From contig JAJDDC010000040.1 in assembly GCA_029260515.1 (NCBI GenBank), positions 1 through 64,000 on the forward strand: a stretch of DNA of 64,000 nt, written 5' to 3'. Below, one piece after another: positions 55,657 to 64,000 of this stretch. The DNA comes from Phycisphaerales bacterium. Lineage in GTDB: Bacteria; Planctomycetota; Phycisphaerae; Phycisphaerales; UBA1924. A program made the translations under genes and the position numbers. Each line of letters opens with the position of its first letter. Positions within the stretch are counted from its first letter, which is position 1. The notes under the pieces were generated by a model. The model saw only the letters and a program-made list of their open reading frames with translations, did not search any database and was not told where the DNA came from.

Positions 55657-58419
55657 ATGACGAATCGGATCGCGACGGACTCAGGTTGGAAGAGTCGATC
55701 CCTCGTGACGGCGGCCGGCATGGCGGTCGCGCTGTGTGCGTGTTCCGCCCTCGGCGCCGGGCCCGAGACGGGCGCGGTCGGCGCGGGCGGCGGAGGCGGC
55801 GTAGTTGACGCGGGCGGGCAGGTCGGGTTCGACGCCCCACGGGTCATGCGCGTGCCCCAGGGCAAGGGCGCCTGGTCGTTCCGGATCCAGAACGTGGACG
55901 CCGAGCACACGACGGCCGAGAAGTTCATCAACGCGGCGCGGGTCGCGGACACCGATCCGGTGATCACAGGCTACGAGTTCTTCAGCCGGGTGACCGTGCG
56001 TGCGGCGAACACCGCGGCGGCGGTTGAGGCGGTCGAGGCATTCGGGCGGGGGATCGCGGCGGAGGTCAGCATCGAGAACCTGGCCGGGCTCGAGGGCACG
56101 ACCGTCTTCCAGACCGCGAGCGTCGGCGACGCGATCCGGCTCGCCCAGAGCCTTCAGGGGCGCCCGGGTGTGAAGCATGTTGAACTCGAGATGACGCAGC
56201 CGCGGCAGACGCGTGGCGGTATCCCGAGCGACACGCTCGCGCCGCTCCAGTGGCATCTCGAGAACGCCGTCAACCCGGACGGGGACCACAACCTGGCGGC
56301 GGTGTACGCCCAGGGACTCAACGGCGCCGGGATCACGATCGGCGTGCTCGAGCCCGACGGGACGCCATTCCAGGTCAACCACCCAGAACTCAACCAGAAC
56401 TACGACGCGAACATCTCGATGATCCTCGACCCGCTGATCCCCAGACCCGCGCACGGGACGTCCGTCGCGGGCTTGATCGCGGCGAAGGCGAACGGCGAAG
56501 GGATGGTCGGCGTCGCACCGAACGCCCGGCTGGTCGCGCTGTCCAACGGCTCGACCGTTCTCGAGGCGATGGCCCACCAGTGGAAGAACGGGATCACGCA
56601 CGTCAAGAACAACTCGTGGGGGCCCGGGCCCTACGGGGGCGCCCAGATCGTGCCCGAGGGCGAGTTCTTCCCCGCCTTCATCATCCCAACGAACACGAAC
56701 ACCGGCGACCTGTTTGGTGTAACAAACGTCGGGCTCGCGATCGAGGCCGGCGCCGAGCACGGGCGGGCGAACAAGGGCGTTGCGTACGTCTGGGCCGCGG
56801 GCAACTCGTCTAGCGGGCTCCCGCTCGCGGCGTTGAACGTGGCTCCCGGGCTGGGGCTGACCGGCGCGACCAACTCGATCGGTCTGCCCTCGGGCGACTT
56901 CAACTACGGCGGGCTTGGTGTCTTCAACATTGCGGCCCACCCGTTCTTCGGCCACCCGAACTTCTTCGGCATCTACACGACGCCGTTCTGGCCCATGGCG
57001 ACGTTCGGGCCGCGGACAGAGTACGACGGGTACCTGAACGCGCAGGGCACGATCGCGATCGCCGCGGTCACCGAGAACAACGCACCGTCCGGGTACTCGA
57101 CGATGGGCACTGCGGTCTTCGCCGCGGCCTACTCGGCCCCCGACGCTTTTTATGGCCAGTCCGGGCGATCGGTCTTCACCACGGACGCGCTTAACGATTT
57201 CACGATGTACGACCCCAGCTCCGTCGCCTTTGGCTCGGGATTCACGGGCTTTTTCGGGGGCACGAGCGCCGCGGCCCCGATCGCCTCGGGCATCGTCGGG
57301 CTCATCATGGGCGCCAACCCCCGCCTCACAATGCGGGACATCCGGCACATCATCGAACGCACCGCGGTCCGCGTCTCGTTCGACTGGGTGAACGGGATCA
57401 ACGAGTACTACGCCAACGGCGGTATGAACACCGCGTTGTGGCAGCCGAACGGCGCCTTCCAGGTTGAAGGTCGAGTCGTGGCGCACAGCGACGCGGTCGG
57501 GTTCGGCATCATCGACGCCGAGGCCGCGGTCGAGTTGGCCATGGTGTGGCCCGGCCTCCCCAGGCAGCTCGTCCTCGAACGCCGTCGCAACGAGGACAAC
57601 GACGACGGGATGCCGATCGACATCCCGGACGCGACGCTCGAAGAGACCGCCGAGATGCAGTCGACGGCGGTGCCGGGCGAGGCCCAGGTCATCGGATTCT
57701 GCGTGCCCTACGACTACGTCATCGAGGAGATCGAGCTAATCATCGACGGCGAGGGCAACAGCCCGGGCGACATCTTCATCGCGCTGGTCAGCCCGCACGG
57801 GACGATCTCGCCGCTGCATCTGCCGCACATCGACAACAGCGCAGGATTCATTGATGGCCAGGAGGCGGCATTTATTGAGAACCGCTTCCTGTCGTACAAG
57901 CACTGGGGCGAGCCCTCGGGTGGTGACTGGGCCCTGATCTTTCAGGATTTCCGTCCCAACGAGGAACTCGACGAGGGCGAGATCGACGAGGACACGATGG
58001 AGGTCATCGACTACGTCACCCAGTTCCCGATGTACGGCAACATCCCGACGCTGCCGGGCAACCCGGACGCCGAGGAAGTGACGATCACCGAGTACACACT
58101 CCGGATCTACGGCTACGACGCCGGGCGCGTGAACCCCAACCTGTGCGAGAACCGGTTTAACTCGTTCTGCCCGTACGACATCAACGCCGACGGCAAGGTC
58201 ACGCCGGAGGATCTCTTCCTGTTCATCGAGCTCTGGCAGAACTTCGAGCCCGTGGGCGACTGGGATCGTGACGGCGATTGGGACTTCAACGACGTCTACC
58301 TGTTCTTCATCGGGTGGCAGCCCGGGTTCTGCCAGTTCGATGGCGGCGATGACGCCGACGTCCAGGGCGGCGGGACCATCCGTCCCGGCGACGGCAATGG
58401 CAACGTCCGCCCGATCTGA
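55657..58419 (+). CDS. Secreted subtilisin-like (S8, kexin-type) protease with P-domain and dockerin-like tail
   Basis: 920 residues. N-terminal signal with hydrophobic core AAGMAVALCACSALG, a pro-region to about 205, then the S8 domain. Catalytic His266 is in HGTSVAG, oxyanion Asn383 in AAGN, Ser537 in GGTSAAAP. The Asp region reads GVLEPDG instead of V-DDG, so the Asp is Asp234 or replaced by shift; this is the weak point. A proprotein-convertase P-domain follows (about 660-830), as in kexins. The tail (about 838-895) has two EF-hand-like units, DINADGKVTPEDL and DRDGDWDFNDV, of the dockerin type. The enzyme is likely exported and may attach to a surface structure. A terminator lies 27 nt downstream. 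Confidence 0.9.
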   Translation: MTNRIATDSGWKSRSLVTAAGMAVALCACSALGAGPETGAVGAGGGGGVVDAGGQVGFDAPRVMRVPQGKGAWSFRIQNVDAEHTTAEKFINAARVADTDPVITGYEFFSRVTVRAANTAAAVEAVEAFGRGIAAEVSIENLAGLEGTTVFQTASVGDAIRLAQSLQGRPGVKHVELEMTQPRQTRGGIPSDTLAPLQWHLENAVNPDGDHNLAAVYAQGLNGAGITIGVLEPDGTPFQVNHPELNQNYDANISMILDPLIPRPAHGTSVAGLIAAKANGEGMVGVAPNARLVALSNGSTVLEAMAHQWKNGITHVKNNSWGPGPYGGAQIVPEGEFFPAFIIPTNTNTGDLFGVTNVGLAIEAGAEHGRANKGVAYVWAAGNSSSGLPLAALNVAPGLGLTGATNSIGLPSGDFNYGGLGVFNIAAHPFFGHPNFFGIYTTPFWPMATFGPRTEYDGYLNAQGTIAIAAVTENNAPSGYSTMGTAVFAAAYSAPDAFYGQSGRSVFTTDALNDFTMYDPSSVAFGSGFTGFFGGTSAAAPIASGIVGLIMGANPRLTMRDIRHIIERTAVRVSFDWVNGINEYYANGGMNTALWQPNGAFQVEGRVVAHSDAVGFGIIDAEAAVELAMVWPGLPRQLVLERRRNEDNDDGMPIDIPDATLEETAEMQSTAVPGEAQVIGFCVPYDYVIEEIELIIDGEGNSPGDIFIALVSPHGTISPLHLPHIDNSAGFIDGQEAAFIENRFLSYKHWGEPSGGDWALIFQDFRPNEELDEGEIDEDTMEVIDYVTQFPMYGNIPTLPGNPDAEEVTITEYTLRIYGYDAGRVNPNLCENRFNSFCPYDINADGKVTPEDLFLFIELWQNFEPVGDWDRDGDWDFNDVYLFFIGWQPGFCQFDGGDDADVQGGGTIRPGDGNGNVRPI

Positions 58420-58446
58420 CGCCTCACGACACTCCTGATTCACACG

Positions 58447-58480
58447 AAGCGTCCACCCATCGAGGGTGGACGCTTTTCTT
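58447..58480 (+). terminator. Rho-independent terminator after subtilase gene
   Basis: Perfect 12-bp stem AAGCGTCCACCC/GGGTGGACGCTT (58447-58458 and 58464-58475), 5-nt loop ATCGA, then TT-C-TT. AAG before the stem also allows weaker action for the minus strand. Confidence 0.93.
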
Positions 58481-58597
58481 CACTTGCTCGTGTTGGATGC
58501 AAACCGTCGTGCGAACACGGCGCCCTGGGTGCGTGTCACCCGGACGATCCGGGGAACTTCGCGGTGTACGCCGCGAGCGCAGGACTGATCGGTCGAA

Positions 58598-58671
58598 TGG
58601 GCGCAACAGGACTCGAACCTGTGACCTCTGCCATGTGACGGCAGCGCTCTAGCCAACTGAGCTATGCGCCC
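58598..58671 (-). tRNA. tRNA-Val (anticodon CAC)
   Basis: On the minus strand a full cloverleaf: acceptor GGGCGCA/TGCGCCC with discriminator A, D-arm GCTC...GAGC, anticodon stem CTGCC/GGCAG with loop GTCACAT (anticodon CAC, reading GUG), and T-arm ACAGG-TTCGAGT-CCTGT. The 3' CCA is not encoded (TTC follows). GUG is a frequent Val codon in this GC-rich genome. Confidence 0.95.
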
Positions 58672-58715
58672 TGGAGGCGGATTATCCGGGGGTGGACCGC
58701 GGAAGTCCAGACGCC

Positions 58716-59264
58716 TCAGGGCACGCTCAGCCAGTACTCTCGGCGCTCGCCCGAGGCGTGCCGGAGCACGATCCTGCGGTCGCCAGGATCGATGCTCAGC
58801 AGTGTCCACCCGGGCGAGAGCGTGTCGCCCTCGCGTCGCAGCCGGTTGTCGATCACGGCACACGCCCCCTGGCGGAGCGAGAGGATCGCCGAGATCTGGA
58901 TCGCGGGATACTCCACCCGCGAGGCGGGCTGCGGGCGGGGCGTGCCGAGGTCATCGCCGGGTGTATCCGAGCTTTGCGCGATCGCCTGGGGATCCGGCGC
59001 GGTGTACGGGAAGGGCGAGACGCTCGGCCCGGCAGTCTCGAGTTCGCGGGCGCGGTCGAGGGCACGCCGCAACGCCGGCTCAGTTTCGGCGTGCACCCTG
59101 GCGTGCTCGGGCAGGGTAATCGCGGCCGGCGGCGGCGCCGGCATGGCGGCCCCGGATTCGGCCGGCCCGGCGAACCGCGTGAGTACAACGGCGAGGATGG
59201 GCGCCCCGACGCCGGCGGCGTACAGCACCGTCGCCTGCCGCATGGCTCGTGTCGCGGGGATCAC
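58716..59264 (-). CDS. PilP/GspC-like pilus or secretion accessory protein
   Basis: 182 residues. One N-terminal membrane helix (about 12-30), a Pro/Ala-rich linker and a small C-terminal beta domain: IQISAILSLRQGACAVIDNR, then EGDTLSPGWTLLSIDPG. That AIL...VIDN...EGD pattern is the homology region shared by PilP and GspC, which link the inner-membrane platform to the secretin. GTG 59264 overlaps the PilO-like gene's TGA by 4 nt. It is the last gene of the pilus-type string, 45 nt before the tRNA. Confidence 0.75.
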   Translation of the reverse strand: MIPATRAMRQATVLYAAGVGAPILAVVLTRFAGPAESGAAMPAPPPAAITLPEHARVHAETEPALRRALDRARELETAGPSVSPFPYTAPDPQAIAQSSDTPGDDLGTPRPQPASRVEYPAIQISAILSLRQGACAVIDNRLRREGDTLSPGWTLLSIDPGDRRIVLRHASGERREYWLSVP

Positions 59265-59875
59265 GGCGCACCCCCCGACTTCTCGTGGAATGCGGCGAGG
59301 CCGCCCGTAATCTGGAAGTGGGTCGTCCGAAGCGAGGCACGGACCCGCGGCTCGCCGTACCCGACGGCCTCGGGCGCGATCCGGAACGAATCGATGCGGA
59401 CCATACCGGTCTCGCCCTGGACCGCGTGCATGAAACGTGCGATCGCGTCGTAGCTCGCGATGAGTTCGATCGAGTACCCGATCTCGGCGATCAGCGGGGC
59501 ATCTGGCTCGTCCTCGGCTCGGACGGGCTGCGCGGTCGCCTTGCGGGGCTCCATCCGTTCGATCGTCACCCCGTATCGGTGGGCGAGGGCGTCGAAGCGT
59601 TCGTACAGGCTTGACGCGTCGGCGGAAACCTCCCAGAAATCTCGGAGGGCCTGTGCCTGATTTCTGAGCGAGACGATCACACTCTCCGGCGTCGACTGCT
59701 GGAACTCCATCTGCGACGTGCCCGCCGCGACCTCTTCGCGCATGGTCTCGAGCATGAGGCGGCGCTCCTGCACGCGCGAGTGCAGGGGGCTAATAAGGAA
59801 CCGCCACCCGGCCGCAGCGAGCACGACAATGACGACAAGACGCACCATGTACGACCTCGCGGACGAGCGGTTCAT
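59261..59875 (-). CDS. PilO/GspM-like inner-membrane protein
   Basis: 204 residues. One membrane helix near the N-terminus (about 11-29), a coiled-coil (about 32-90, RRLMLETMREEVAAG) and a C-terminal ferredoxin-like domain containing IELIASYDAIARFMHAVQ, the usual PilO/GspM topology. In type IV pili PilO pairs with PilN to form the alignment complex. ATG 59875 overlaps the PilM-PilN gene by 4 nt. The order PilMN-O-P is that of canonical type IV pilus operons. Confidence 0.82.
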   Translation of the reverse strand: MNRSSARSYMVRLVVIVVLAAAGWRFLISPLHSRVQERRLMLETMREEVAAGTSQMEFQQSTPESVIVSLRNQAQALRDFWEVSADASSLYERFDALAHRYGVTIERMEPRKATAQPVRAEDEPDAPLIAEIGYSIELIASYDAIARFMHAVQGETGMVRIDSFRIAPEAVGYGEPRVRASLRTTHFQITGGLAAFHEKSGGAP

Positions 59876-61542
59876 GGCTCGATCTCCGCGTTGGGTCCGT
59901 GTGCGCCATCGACGAGTTGACCCGCGGTGAATGTGTACGGGAACGCACGGAGCACAAACCGCTTCGCCGGCCCGGACTCAGTCTGGTACAGGTTCGTCGT
60001 CCCGAGCTGGACGTCGGCGAACAGCGGCGACGCTTTGAACGTGGACATCAACGCCGGCAAGCCGGCGCCCGCTGGGGCGTCCGGATCGATCGAGATCGAG
60101 CCGACGACCGAGAGGACGGACTCGCCACGTTCCTGGAACCCGCGCACGTCCTCGATCGTCACCGGCTCGGCGACGAGGGCAGACAGCTCGGCCACGATGG
60201 CGAACCAGTCGGGCTGGACACCGATCCTGGAGGAGGTCGCATCGAGCGCCCGGTCGATCGAGGCCGCCATCCTGACAGCCTGCTCGCTCTGCTCTCGATG
60301 CACGCGGACCGACTCGAGCACGCCCTGCGTGGATCGGATGGCGCCGTCAAGCTCACGCTGCTTCGCGTAGAGCGTCGCCCCCTCCCCGGCCAGCGCGAGC
60401 GCCGCGCACAGAGCGCCGGTCCGGATCCCCGCGGAGATCCGCTTCGCGGCGGACTGCTCGGCGACAATCGTTGGGATGATGTGAGTCTGGCCCGTTGGGT
60501 GTGCGAGCAGCACGTGCTCGAGCCCGCCGGGGGGCGCCACGGCCTTCGGATCAAAGTTCTGCCATTCCGGATCGATGTCGGCGAACACGTCGATGTTCTC
60601 CGCGATCGACGCGCATAGCCGCGGGATCGCGGCGCCGGGGCCCGTGAAGTACACGTGCGAGGGGGTCGATTCGAGCCCTGGCATCCCGAAACGGATCGTC
60701 TGCTTGATCTCGATGCAGTAGCGTTGGAGGACGGGCTGGAGCAGGGGCATAACGCGGCGGAGCGCATCGCGCTCGGCGGCCGCCTGGCTCTTGGCCGGGA
60801 TGCCGCTCTTGAACAGTCGTTCGAGCGAGTCCTGCTGGCCGCCGGCCTGATCCGCGGCGTCGTCGGATTCGGAACGCATGCCCCGCGCGTAGGCCTCGGA
60901 GAGCAGTGCGTACCCGAAGTCGATGGAGCGGATCGAGCGGAGCTTGCCCTTGCCACCGCACATCAAGATCATCGTCCGCTCACCCAGGTAGCACGCGACG
61001 CGGTCTTCCTGATCGCAGGCGGCGAGCTGCTGGGCCGCGTGGCGAAGACGGAGCGCCTGCTCCGGGATCATCTGCCCGAGCTTGCACCCCGATCGGGCGA
61101 TCCAGGCGAAGACCGCCTGCGCGTGCGGGTCGCCGTCGGACGTGGCGAGAACCACGGAGACCCCCTCGTCGGCCGCCTCGATATCGAGGGCAGTTGCGGC
61201 GGCGATGTGGTCGTGCCCGGCGCCCGAGACACGCTCGAGCAGAGCGAGCCGCGCAGCGTCGGGGGCCGATTCGCGGTCGCCCGCGATCAGGCGGACCTCG
61301 GAGACCGTCGCGGGGCTCGAGTAGAGGACATCCGCGTTCGCGCCCGAGGACACACCGAGGGCCCTGAGCAGGCCCGCGAGCGCCGAGTCGTACGACGAGA
61401 GGCCATCGACCCAGGCCTCCTCCCAATCGTGGTGCCGGATCGGCACACGCTTGGCCTCGCGGACTCGGCGCCCGGAGACCACCGCGACCTCGATCCTCGA
61501 CGGGGTGAGCCTGATGATCAGTCGTGTTCGCCCGATAACCAC
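59872..61542 (-). CDS. PilM-PilN fusion protein
   Basis: 556 residues. The first 355 form an actin-like ATPase domain in the PilM style (LIIRLTPSRIEVAVV at the start, phosphate-type loop VACYLGERTMILM, and a later FTGPGAAIPRLCASIAE). A membrane helix follows at about 365-385, then a coiled-coil and a PilN-type fimbrial-assembly domain (WFAIVAELSALVAEPV, about 430-540). In most bacteria PilM and PilN are separate proteins joined by the PilN N-terminal peptide; here they are one chain. The N-terminal domain is diverged, so ATP binding is uncertain. GTG 61542 is preceded by GAGGGA. Confidence 0.82.
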   Translation of the reverse strand: MVIGRTRLIIRLTPSRIEVAVVSGRRVREAKRVPIRHHDWEEAWVDGLSSYDSALAGLLRALGVSSGANADVLYSSPATVSEVRLIAGDRESAPDAARLALLERVSGAGHDHIAAATALDIEAADEGVSVVLATSDGDPHAQAVFAWIARSGCKLGQMIPEQALRLRHAAQQLAACDQEDRVACYLGERTMILMCGGKGKLRSIRSIDFGYALLSEAYARGMRSESDDAADQAGGQQDSLERLFKSGIPAKSQAAAERDALRRVMPLLQPVLQRYCIEIKQTIRFGMPGLESTPSHVYFTGPGAAIPRLCASIAENIDVFADIDPEWQNFDPKAVAPPGGLEHVLLAHPTGQTHIIPTIVAEQSAAKRISAGIRTGALCAALALAGEGATLYAKQRELDGAIRSTQGVLESVRVHREQSEQAVRMAASIDRALDATSSRIGVQPDWFAIVAELSALVAEPVTIEDVRGFQERGESVLSVVGSISIDPDAPAGAGLPALMSTFKASPLFADVQLGTTNLYQTESGPAKRFVLRAFPYTFTAGQLVDGAHGPNAEIEP

Positions 61543-61650
61543 GTGCGTCCCTCAGGGCGCGGCGTGCGCCCGCTCGGCGCGGAACCCGCCCGGGGGTGCT
61601 ATCGGCCCGTGCCCGCGCTCACTTTGGGGGGATCGCCGGGAGTCTGGGCC

Positions 61651-62016
61651 CTATTCGATCTCGATCGTGACACGCCGGCGGGCGAACCCCGCTCGGCCCT
61701 CGACCGTCACGTCGCCCACGCCCGAGGGCGGGATGGCGATGAACTCGACCGTCTCGGCGCCGAGCGTGATTTGAGACCCCTGTGTCGGCAGCGTGTCCCC
61801 GTCCACGACGGACTTGAATACGACAATCGCCCCGCTCTCGGCGGCGTAGAACGCCCGCAGAGTTTCGACCCGCAAGGCCGAGGCTTGGGCGTCCGCCTGG
61901 CCCGCGCCGACCGCCGCGATCATCACGAGCGAGATCAACGCGAGGATCACGATAATGATCATGATGACGGCGCCGCGCCGGGATGCTGCCGCTTGTTTCG
62001 TTGTGGCTCGACGCAT
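61651..62016 (-). CDS. PilX/GspK-like minor pseudopilin
   Basis: 121 residues. A basic leader ending RRG, then AVIMIIIVILALISLVMIAAV, a membrane helix without the Glu5 of major pilins, and the PilX-type sequence ETLRAFYAAESGA. It is much shorter than GspK (about 320 aa), lacking the large helical insertion domain. ATG 62016 has GGAGGGG upstream. The 108-nt gap to the PilM-PilN gene downstream is the only sizeable gap in the cluster; I see nothing in it. Confidence 0.78.
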   Translation of the reverse strand: MRRATTKQAAASRRGAVIMIIIVILALISLVMIAAVGAGQADAQASALRVETLRAFYAAESGAIVVFKSVVDGDTLPTQGSQITLGAETVEFIAIPPSGVGDVTVEGRAGFARRRVTIEIE

Positions 62017-62042
62017 CGGCGCCCCTCCCGATCCTGTGATAC

Positions 62043-62534
62043 TCACCCGCCGATCTGGGCACGGGCAAAGGCCGTGACACTCAGGGCGAGGTCTCCGGAC
62101 TCGATGGTGACATTGAAACGGTGCGTGGCGTTGGGTGTTGCCGAGGTGCTTGTCACGCCGTCGGCGCCGAGGTACTGGATCACGAGCGAGTCCACGTCGC
62201 GGCAGATCGGGGCCTCGGGCTCGCCTGGCATGATCAGGACGAGGTCGGCCCCATCGAGGCGGAAGCCACGGCCGCTTGTGAACAGCACGTGATCGGGGGC
62301 GGCGATGCTGATATCGAGTTCGCCCACGGCGGCGCCCGCGTCCGCCTCGCGGAGCAGCCGCACGCAACGCTCGGCCGCGAACGCGATCCGCTCGGTGTCA
62401 CGCCGGGTTCGTGCCGCCGAGGCGTACGCGTCGGCCGACGAGGCGATCACGGGCAGGATTGCGGCGGAAATGACGCCCAGGACCGTGATCGCCGCGGTCA
62501 TCTCGAGCAGCGTCATGGCGCGTCGGGCATTCAT
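62043..62534 (-). CDS. GspJ/PilW-like minor pseudopilin
   Basis: 163 residues. Leader MNARRA, then MTLLEMTAAITVLGVISAAILP with the prepilin Glu (third after Leu-Leu) and a typical helix; the cleavage would be Ala|Met rather than Gly|Phe. The globular part contains FAAERCVRLLREADAG as in GspJ/PilW proteins. ATG 62534 overlaps the stop of the next gene upstream by 4 nt, showing translational coupling. Confidence 0.8.
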   Translation of the reverse strand: MNARRAMTLLEMTAAITVLGVISAAILPVIASSADAYASAARTRRDTERIAFAAERCVRLLREADAGAAVGELDISIAAPDHVLFTSGRGFRLDGADLVLIMPGEPEAPICRDVDSLVIQYLGADGVTSTSATPNATHRFNVTIESGDLALSVTAFARAQIGG

Positions 62535-63010
62535 GGTGTCAGGTCCGTGACGATCGCGGCGACTGGCATCGAAACCGTGCCCCCGACCGCCGAGGGATAG
62601 CGGGCGGTGACGGTGACCCTGCGGAAAATGTCGAGATCGGCGTCGCCCGAGACGGCGCCGTCGGCCTGGGACAGCGGCCCGATGGCAAGCTCGTACGTGA
62701 GATTCAGGTCGGCGTACTCGTCGGTCACAGGCGAGGCCCGTGTCGCGAGGCCCGCGAGGTACGTTGGCTCGTCGGCCAGAGCGTCGAAGCCGAGGGAGGG
62801 GTCGCCCGAGTTTACGTCTGCGAGCACGGTCTCGAGAACAGACGTCGCGAGCAGCGCCGCCCGTGTCGCGTTTATGGAATCGGCGCGCGAGGCCGCGGCC
62901 GAGTCGAGCAGCCGCAGCGCGGGCGGCACCGCGAGCCCGAGGGCGACGATGATGATGACGACCTCGATGAGCGTCGCGCCAGTCCGGTACTGTGCGGTTC
63001 GCCGACTCAA
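62531..63010 (-). CDS. GspI/PilV-like minor pseudopilin
   Basis: 159 residues. Leader with Arg residues ending YRTG, then ATLIEVVIIIVALGLAVPPAL with the prepilin Glu. It is followed by a short helix (RAALLATSVLETVLADV) like the GspI/PilV alpha-helix. TTG 63010 overlaps the GspH-like gene's TGA by 4 nt (TTGA); no other start would keep the leader in place. Confidence 0.8.
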   Translation of the reverse strand: MSRRTAQYRTGATLIEVVIIIVALGLAVPPALRLLDSAAASRADSINATRAALLATSVLETVLADVNSGDPSLGFDALADEPTYLAGLATRASPVTDEYADLNLTYELAIGPLSQADGAVSGDADLDIFRRVTVTARYPSAVGGTVSMPVAAIVTDLTP

Positions 63011-63582
63011 GGTTGCTCAACCAATCCCGCGCCCATCCGGACGGCGATCGTCCGCGGTCCCGAGAGCGTGACGAGGGCATCCTGGGTGAACGGGCCGACG
63101 AGGGTACCGTTGATCGCGCGGACCTCGGGGGCGCCGTCGAAGCGGAACCAGATCGTGCCCGACCCGCCCGAGCCGTCACCCTGGGTCAGACTCAGGATCT
63201 GGACCTGTGGGAACGTCGCACCCATTTGTACGGGCGCGGCAGGCTGGGACAGGGCGTCGAGCGCGGGCTCGGGCGAGGCGCCGGAGGCCGTGATGCGGAC
63301 GAGCGCGAACCGCTGGGCCGCCAGGTCGATCTCGACGCCCGTCGGTTCCCCCGAAGCCATCGCCAGGGAGCGTGCGAGCACGAGCGTGCGTTCGACCTCG
63401 TCGGCCGCGCCGCCGCGACGTGCCTCGTCGAGTGAGCCCAACGCCGGCAGGACCGCAACCGCGAGGATCGACATGAGGACCACCACGACCATCAGCTCGA
63501 GGATCGTAAAAGCCCTTGGGCGTGATATCGCGGGCCCGGCGGCGTCCAACGTGTACCCCTTCAGATTACAAGTCGTTGGCAT
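63007..63582 (-). CDS. GspH/FimT-like minor pseudopilin
   Basis: 191 residues with ATG 63582. The prepilin segment is RPRA|FTILELMVVVVLMSIL with Glu5; then a DEVERTLVLARSLAMASGEPTGVEI region typical of GspH/FimT and a beta-rich end. The alternative TTG at 63549 has AAGGGG upstream and gives a more normal 13-residue leader (180 aa total); ATG 63582 overlaps the preceding gene by 17 nt. I keep the ATG but consider both possible. Confidence 0.8.
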   Translation of the reverse strand: MPTTCNLKGYTLDAAGPAISRPRAFTILELMVVVVLMSILAVAVLPALGSLDEARRGGAADEVERTLVLARSLAMASGEPTGVEIDLAAQRFALVRITASGASPEPALDALSQPAAPVQMGATFPQVQILSLTQGDGSGGSGTIWFRFDGAPEVRAINGTLVGPFTQDALVTLSGPRTIAVRMGAGLVEQP

Positions 63583-64000
63583 TTACCACGCCGCCCGATC
63601 CGTCGGGCGCGGTCGTCGCGGTGTCCGAGTTAGCGTAGAAGACCGCCGTCGGCGGGTCGGCCGAGTTGTCCACGTAGTAGTTCCATCCATAGCTGTCGGG
63701 GCTGACGACCGTGCGGGCTCCGGCCTGCGACGCGTCCACCGCCTGCACGCCCGCGACGCTGGTGAACGGGTTGGGCGGGAGCTCAAACTTCAGGACCGTG
63801 TCGGCGGTGTTGAGTTGCACGAGTGTCGGGTAGGGCGGCGAACCATTGATCACCGCGGTCGAGCGGTAGCTCGCGATCGACGATCGCACGCCCGAGAGCG
63901 TGCTCTGGAGCGCCGACGTGCGGGCCTCGTCCGAGACGCCCACGAACTGCGGGATCGCGACCGCGGCCAGAATCCCCAGCACGATCACGACCGCGAGCAC
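63566..64000 (-). CDS. Major pseudopilin, PilA/GspG-like, N-terminus beyond window
   Basis: 145 residues are visible and the frame is open at 64000, so the leader and first residues are missing. The visible start VLAVVIVLGILAAVAIPQF is the C-terminal part of a type IV pilin helix, lacking the FTL-x-E residues that should lie just outside. The rest has SDEARTSALQSTLSGVRSSI, close to GspG/PilA, and a loop DSYGWNYYVDNS. As the first and probably major subunit of the string, it would be the main pilin or GspG. Ends NANDL. Confidence 0.85.
   Translation of the reverse strand: MLAVVIVLGILAAVAIPQFVGVSDEARTSALQSTLSGVRSSIASYRSTAVINGSPPYPTLVQLNTADTVLKFELPPNPFTSVAGVQAVDASQAGARTVVSPDSYGWNYYVDNSADPPTAVFYANSDTATTAPDGSGGVVNANDL

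Noticed and set aside
55681..57486. 601-codon minus-strand open frame over the subtilase
   Set aside because: Antisense shadow; the plus strand has clear S8 motifs.

Overview
The window is about 70 % GC, densely coded, and reads as chromosome from a planctomycete, most likely class Phycisphaerae. Pointers are three separate proteins opening with the planctomycete-style prepilin segment [20 protein letters not shown] or close variants, a subtilase ending in a dockerin-like EF-hand block, a fused SecDF, a divergent CTP synthase with an N-terminal extension, and many GTG/TTG starts. The placement rests on recognised sequence style, not on a marker-gene tree. I see no phage, insertion sequence or CRISPR array.

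Layout. 1-5.0 kb: peptide deformylase (cut by the window edge), a TPR protein, KdsB and PyrG. 5.0-9.3 kb: two poorly known proteins, PanC, GcvT, an inverted repeat and PhoU. 9.4-13.6 kb: enolase, a NUDIX hydrolase, and an adjacent site-2 protease and rhomboid protease that share a C-terminal motif. 13.6-19.8 kb: a tgt-yajC-secDF block plus a LysM protein. 19.8-25.8 kb: FAD oxidoreductase and aldo/keto reductase (overlapping), UDP-glucuronate decarboxylase, an AAC(6')-like acetyltransferase, an extended SDR, a Zn-motif-less sirtuin and a QueC-like protein with a broken PP-loop. 25.9-34.0 kb: prolyl-tRNA synthetase and histidine degradation (hutH, hutU, hutG, hutI), interrupted by an opposing DUF2071 gene. 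34.0-42.9 kb: lipid kinase, Map, TrpA, a pseudopilin pair, a secreted nuclease-like lipoprotein, a degenerate squalene/phytoene synthase, IspH and RlmN. 43-48 kb: two tandem TIGR02206-type membrane proteins, a WecA-like glycosyl-phosphate transferase and an O-antigen-ligase-like protein. 48.5-55.3 kb: EF-G, an adenylate kinase gene broken by an in-frame TAA, another pseudopilin, a catalytically dead-looking transglutaminase-fold protein and fumarase C. 55.3-58.7 kb: a long leader, a secreted subtilase with P-domain, a terminator and tRNA-Val. 58.7-64 kb, minus strand: a tightly overlapping type IV pilus / type II secretion-type cluster with a PilM-PilN fusion.

The genes combine basic translation and protein maturation (def, map, proS, fusA, rlmN, tgt, tRNA-Val), protein export and membrane proteolysis (yajC, secDF, S2P, rhomboid), envelope glycan synthesis (kdsB, UXS, WecA-like, ligase) and a pilus-type machine. 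Together they indicate a Gram-negative-type envelope.

Two observations stand out. First, adenylate kinase has one stop codon between its P-loop and the rest of an otherwise well preserved protein. Second, about fifteen transcription-unit starts carry a TANNNT hexamer only 5-9 nt before the start codon and lack an obvious Shine-Dalgarno, which suggests widespread leaderless transcription. Genes inside operons instead overlap by 4 nt or have clear GGAG-type sites.
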